Source of the DNA: Clarkia xantiana subsp. parviflora
Lineage: Eukaryota; Streptophyta; Magnoliopsida; Myrtales; Onagraceae
Assembly: GCA_036873135.1 (NCBI GenBank)
Contig: JAPTYO010000002.1
Span: forward strand, 40,105,452 to 40,169,451
Direction: 5' to 3'
DNA length: 64,000 nt
The notes under the pieces were generated by a model. It saw nothing but the letters and a program-made list of their open reading frames with translations. It made no database searches and had not been told where the DNA came from. The position numbers were made by a program, and so were the translations under genes. Of the stretch, positions 60,291-64,000 are shown piece after piece (position 1 is the stretch's first letter; each line of letters begins with the position of its first letter).

Positions 60291-61344
60291 ATCAACTATT
60301 GACTATTATGGCTTTCATTTAGGCGATCTCTCTCATTTATTATTTTCCACCATTTCTTCACTTGAGGTCTTTCCAATGCAGTCCAACAGTTGTTAGAGTG
60401 AGGTCATCACCCTTCTAGATGGGATACTTCTTTTGGAGAAGCTCGATGCCTTTGACTTTCGTCTAGGCTTGTTTATCCCGTCTTTGAGTCTTATCGTCTC
60501 TCCCACTCGGAATGATGCCTCTTATCGGAGCATTTCTTCCAATTGGGATCAATTATCCCACTCGAAATAACGCTTCTTATCGGAGCATCACTTTTAATGG
60601 GTACAAGAGCATTGCTCGAACCATAACCAACAAACTTTCCTTGGACGACTTCTCGGTCTCGGAATTTTACTTCCAAGATGAATTCCTTGATCACTAGGAT
60701 CTGGAACCAAGTTTTTCGGATCACTCCCACTGGGAACAATGGGTAGTATAGGTAGTTGTGGTAATCCTGGTTCAGCATTACGATAATCAGTTTCAACTTA
60801 ATTCGTCCAATCACTAACAGTGATTACATGTGGTAGGTGTTTATTCCTCCCACTGGGTTTACCATGTCATTCACTTGAGTTTCTGGTTCAAATCTCTCCC
60901 ACTCGAATTAAGTGGAACTCAATATCTGTAATATCTTGCTCCTGATTTGATCAAGACTTATTATTCTGAAAATTGTCAATGCATCGGAAAATTCGTCCTC
61001 AAGTATGTAATGTTTACATGTTCGACCACGGTACCATGTATTTAAGATGAAAACATGTATTTTCAAAGAGTAGTTAACATACTCTTGTCCTAAATACGTG
61101 TTTAATGCGCAAATTAATGTTGCATGGTGATATGATTTAACTCATTATCATTCTTCAGCTTTTATGGTGGCGTGTTATATGATGGATATACGCCCAATTT
61201 GAACCCGTTGACTTCCGAACCGTTGTATTTTTATCGTCCCATTTATGATTGCAAATCGAAACTTCAACCCGGACACTTCGCGAGAACATCGACGGCTCGG
61301 ACGGGGCCGAAGCGCCCGTCCGACAGAGGCGAACTCACCTAGGT

Positions 61345-61630
61345 GGAGTGGACCGAGCATGGGCGTCTGAAGATGGTGTCGGGGCCCTTGGGGGGGAGAA
61401 ATCCGACCCCCAAGGGTAGGGGTTGGGTGAGGACACCCAACCCGATCTCTCCTAGGAGAGATCGGGTCAGCCAACCCGATCTCTCCTAGGAGAGATCGGG
61501 TCGGCCAACCCGATCCCTCCTAGGAGGGATGGGGTTGGGTGTCCTCACCCAACCCCTACCCTTGGGGGTCGGATTTCTCCCCCCCAAGGGCCCCGACACC
61601 ATCTTCAGACGCCCATGCTCGGTCCACTCC
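61345..61630. repeat. 286-bp palindrome inside the gypsy D LTR
   Basis: The two arms (61345-61487 and 61488-61630) meet without spacer at cctagg. The outer ~97 bp of the arms appear perfectly complementary (from ggagtggaccgagcatgg outward to ggtccactcc). The inner ~46 bp, made of cgatctctcctaggagagatcg units, have a few mismatches. It could extrude as a cruciform or fold into a long RNA hairpin. Confidence 0.9.
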
Positions 61631-61982
61631 GCCTACCTCCTCCGAATCCTAAGGTCTTAATTATGTGCTTAAAGGTTAATTAATTGTGTTTAAAGGCTAA
61701 CGATGTCATTAAGTCACCTTAATGACACCGTTGCCTATAAATACCCCACCTTCACATCTCATTGAAGGATCTTGGCAAGTTGCACAATTTTGCTCTGACA
61801 TCTCTCTAGCTTTATCTCTCTAAAACCGTACTGACTTAGGCATCGGAGAGGGTTCATCAGGCACCACCCCCCCTCTGTGCCTGGTATTGCCCCTCTTGCA
61901 GGGTGGCAAGGAGAAGAGAGCCAAGGAAGCAGAAGAGCATAGAACAGTAGGATAAGCCCCAGGGATAAGAAGTACAAGCCTC

Positions 61983-62175
61983 AGGAGGTCAGAAGGAGAG
62001 AAGGAAAGGAGGTCAGAAGGAGAGAAGGAAAGGAGGTCAGAAGGAGAGAAGGAAAGGAGGTCAGAAAGAGAGAAGGAAAGGAGGTCAGAAGGAGAGAAGG
62101 AAAGGAGGTCAGAAGGAGAGAAGGAAAGGAGGTCAGAAGGAGAGAAGGAAAGGAGGTCAGAAGGAGAGAAGAGAA
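61983..62175. repeat. 24-bp tandem array, 8 units
   Basis: Unit ggaggtcagaaggagagaaggaaa repeated eight times with at most one mismatch per unit, in the downstream part of the LTR. The Ser-Phe-Ser-Pro-Ser-Asp-Leu-Leu repeat on the minus strand is an artefact of the 24-bp period. Confidence 0.9.
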
Positions 62176-62321
62176 GGACATATATCAGAACGACTACCCC
62201 AAGGGAGCAGAAGGGCATGTATCAGAATGACTAGTCCTAAGAACAGTGAACCCGACATTTCATTAGTGGGAGATAAATTCTAGATTGACGACCCGTTGAC
62301 CTAGACTTTATAACCTAACAC

Positions 62322-62338
62322 TTGGCGCCGTCCGTGGG
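62322..62338 (+). other. Primer-binding site of gypsy D
   Basis: TTGGCGCCGTCCGTGGG, one base after the LTR, is a PBS type frequent in plant gypsy elements. Confidence 0.7.
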
Positions 62339-64000
62339 CTTCGAACAGAAAGCCTGACAATCACGAGAGCGAAGACGAACAACTTAGTGTCTAGAGATAA
62401 TCGCCCACCTGGGGGCAATAGGCAAGAAAGACATCCTATACCTCCAGCAAGGCTGCCTAACCCAGAGAAACAGCCTGCACACCCAGAGTCTCAGGTAACC
62501 CCACAGGCACCCCAGCCTAACAAGCAGGAAGGAGAACCTTCACGCCCAGCTGGCTAGGAGGCTTCCACAGCTTCAACTCCATTGACTAGGAAGCCACAGG
62601 GACAGGGGGGCAACAAGAAGTGCCATCCCAATACACGGCACCTCCACAGGGATACCACTATGAGGCACCACTAGCTTACAGAGAGACCCTAAGGAATAGG
62701 CAGGAAAGGCAACACCGACAGGAAGGAGAAGAAACTCATGAAGAGGAGCAAATTCCAACGTAAGAACGCCACTCGCACCCTTGAACAGGGCAACGAGGAG
62801 AACATAGGAGAGACAACCAAAGGCCACCCCCAGGGGGAAGGCAGCAGTCTGTGCCTCCAAGGCAGCAACAGACACAGTAGGATGCCAGGGCATACACCCC
62901 TCTGGGGGCAGATAGACAGATAAGACCTCCAAGGAGGCATGGATTCAACCAAGTACCCCAACAGGGACATACACCGCATTAAGGGAGGACATACACGCCG
63001 GACCAACAAGGATATAGGAGTTCCAACATCCACCCTGGCAATGTACACATACAGTCCGTATCACTACAGACATGACTAAGGGACATATCAAGGAAAGCTA
63101 AAAGAGAGGGACATAGTCCCAACAACACAACAAGGCAACCACCTACCCATGATACAGCACGACAGGTCAAAACCCCTCGTGCATGACAACCCTTGGCACA
63201 CATCCCCCTAGGACAGGGGAGGAGTTGAAAAGACAAGGATTTGAACAGGGAACTAATAGAGTACCACACCACGTCAGCACATAGCTACTACAATGGGAAG
63301 TCTCATGGAGAGACATAGTAGAGTGAGACCGCACATAGCATACATGAAGGATACACCTCCACCTAGTCTGCCTTGCAAGGATGCGACCTCATATTCCTCA
63401 AGTGGAAAGAATACACACAGACTAATGGAGGAAGACAGTTACATTACCAAGGAAGCAGGGGATTTCAACACCCCACACCCATATCCTTCCCATATCCTCT
63501 TATTTAATTTAACTGCATAACAAGTCAACTCCCTAAAAGGAGTAGATTATGATACTTAACATCAACATGTTTTCCAAGAATGACCATACCGGACGCCTTC
63601 GGGCTCCGTGATATATATATACACAGGTAGACCACTAGAAGAATCAGTAAAAGGCCGTCGCCAATCAAGAGATGCACAAGCAACAGATTCCTCAATCCCA
63701 AAGAACACCTATAAGGTCAAGTTTCTGGGAAAGATCACAAGATGGAAGGCTCAGTTACAAAATAAGTTGAGCACTCCCAACATCCTATAGAGGAACTACC
63801 ATGAAGGATTACCCCTACTACAACCGTCCACTAAGCATCCTAGGGCCAAGCCCGTCAAAGGATCCCATCTGGCATTGGTATGCAAGGGGGGCACCAGTCA
63901 CAACATGCCCTCCCCACAAACGCCCATTAGCACAAGAGGGGGTAGCCGCGAACACATCCCTCAAAAAATGGAGGAAACCATATCACATGAGTAACGCCCA
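62339..64000 (+). pseudogene. Degenerate leader/gag region of gypsy D
   Basis: Proline/glutamine-rich pieces such as PPGGNRQERHPIPPARLP and VTPQAPQPNKQEGEPS look like the N-terminal linker of a gypsy gag, but stops occur in every frame and no gag core or zinc knuckle is recognisable. Several antisense frames (62573-63272) are not credible. Confidence 0.35.

Larger units (their letters stand above)
57151..61179 (-). mobile_element. Copia C, left part (3' half in its own sense)
   Basis: LTR 57151-57715 (TGTTAGATTACATGG...ATATGCTTACA), PPT GAGTGAGAGC, a ~1.2-kb non-coding 3' stretch, RNase H/RT remnants 58936-60290, then non-coding sequence colinear with 45000-45430. At 61179 it is broken by the gypsy LTR. 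Its 5' half and second LTR lie beyond the window. Confidence 0.85.
61180..62320 (+). repeat. 5' LTR of gypsy D
   Basis: Begins TGATGGATATACGCCCAATT, ends TATAACCTAACA directly before the PBS. Contains the palindrome 61345-61630, a TATA-like cctataaatacccc (61734-61747) and the 24-bp array 61983-62175. It is about 340 bp longer than the 798-bp relative, mostly because of these two structures. Confidence 0.8.
61180..64000 (+). mobile_element. Gypsy element D (5' part, runs off the window)
   Basis: LTR 61180-62320, PBS TTGGCGCCGTCCGTGGG (62322-62338), then about 1.66 kb of degenerate leader/gag sequence with stops in all frames. Inserted in copia C. Related in inverse to the LTR at 23075-23872. 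Any pol would lie beyond 64000. Confidence 0.8.

Noticed and set aside
61983..62175. CRISPR-like direct repeats
   Set aside because: Units are contiguous with no spacers, and the genome is eukaryotic.
61820..62218. Ser-Pro-Ser-Asp-Leu-Leu repeat protein on the minus strand
   Set aside because: The 24-bp DNA period gives an open 8-residue repeat on any frame without stops; it lies in an LTR.
62573..63272. Hydrophobic minus-strand frames suggesting a membrane protein
   Set aside because: Antisense to the degenerate gag region, overlapping in several frames, no start context or homology.

Overview
This window is nuclear DNA of a flowering plant, most likely a eudicot. It has split genes with GT-AG introns, a CC-type glutaredoxin (a land-plant class), plant-style Ty1/copia and Ty3/gypsy retroelements, and several MITEs. 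The species cannot be named from the sequence. There are no bacterial or viral operons, no CRISPR array, and no recognisable tRNA or rRNA gene.

Layout: 1-2668 holds unrecognised sequence, an isolated CorA/MRS2 magnesium-transporter exon and a decayed LTR remnant. 2669-11171 is a complete minus-strand LTR element with 1.37-kb LTRs, a CATGG target duplication and only a gag gene (TR-GAG type). 11177-17600 is mostly AT-rich intergenic DNA with two large fold-back elements, one with a 9-bp Mutator-type target duplication. 17626-20180 is the one clearly intact multi-exon gene, a secreted class 3 lipase on the minus strand (10 coding exons, 353 aa), with a 49-codon uORF whose stop overlaps the main start. 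20327-21870 holds a Tourist-like MITE and a smaller MITE. 22420-25980 holds a LINE RNase H relic, a gypsy LTR and a gypsy-type ORF. 26189-34077 is a broken 3' half of an APC7 gene, with a 4.9-kb non-coding LTR element in one intron. 34436-34958 is a MITE. 35237-35545 is an intact monothiol glutaredoxin on the minus strand. 37620-41140 has a copia gag relic and a 654-bp tandem duplication.

From 41141 to the end the window is nested retrotransposons. A 9.1-kb copia copy (TAGTC target duplication) sits inside a relic related to the TR-GAG element and carries a hAT MITE. A second copia lineage (51677-54512) keeps a long protease-integrase ORF but has lost gag and most of RT. At the right edge, four elements are stacked: copia A (+) cut by LTR fragment B, cut by copia C (-), cut by gypsy D (+), which runs off the window. 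The D LTR contains a ~286-bp near-perfect palindrome and an 8 x 24-bp tandem array.

Host genes with likely function are only the lipase and the glutaredoxin. APC7 and MRS2 are fragments. All other coding capacity is transposon-derived and mostly broken. I found no convincing new multi-gene system. The most unusual items are the LTR palindrome, the gag-only element with its repeat arrays, the overlapping uORF of the lipase, and the integrase-less copia family.
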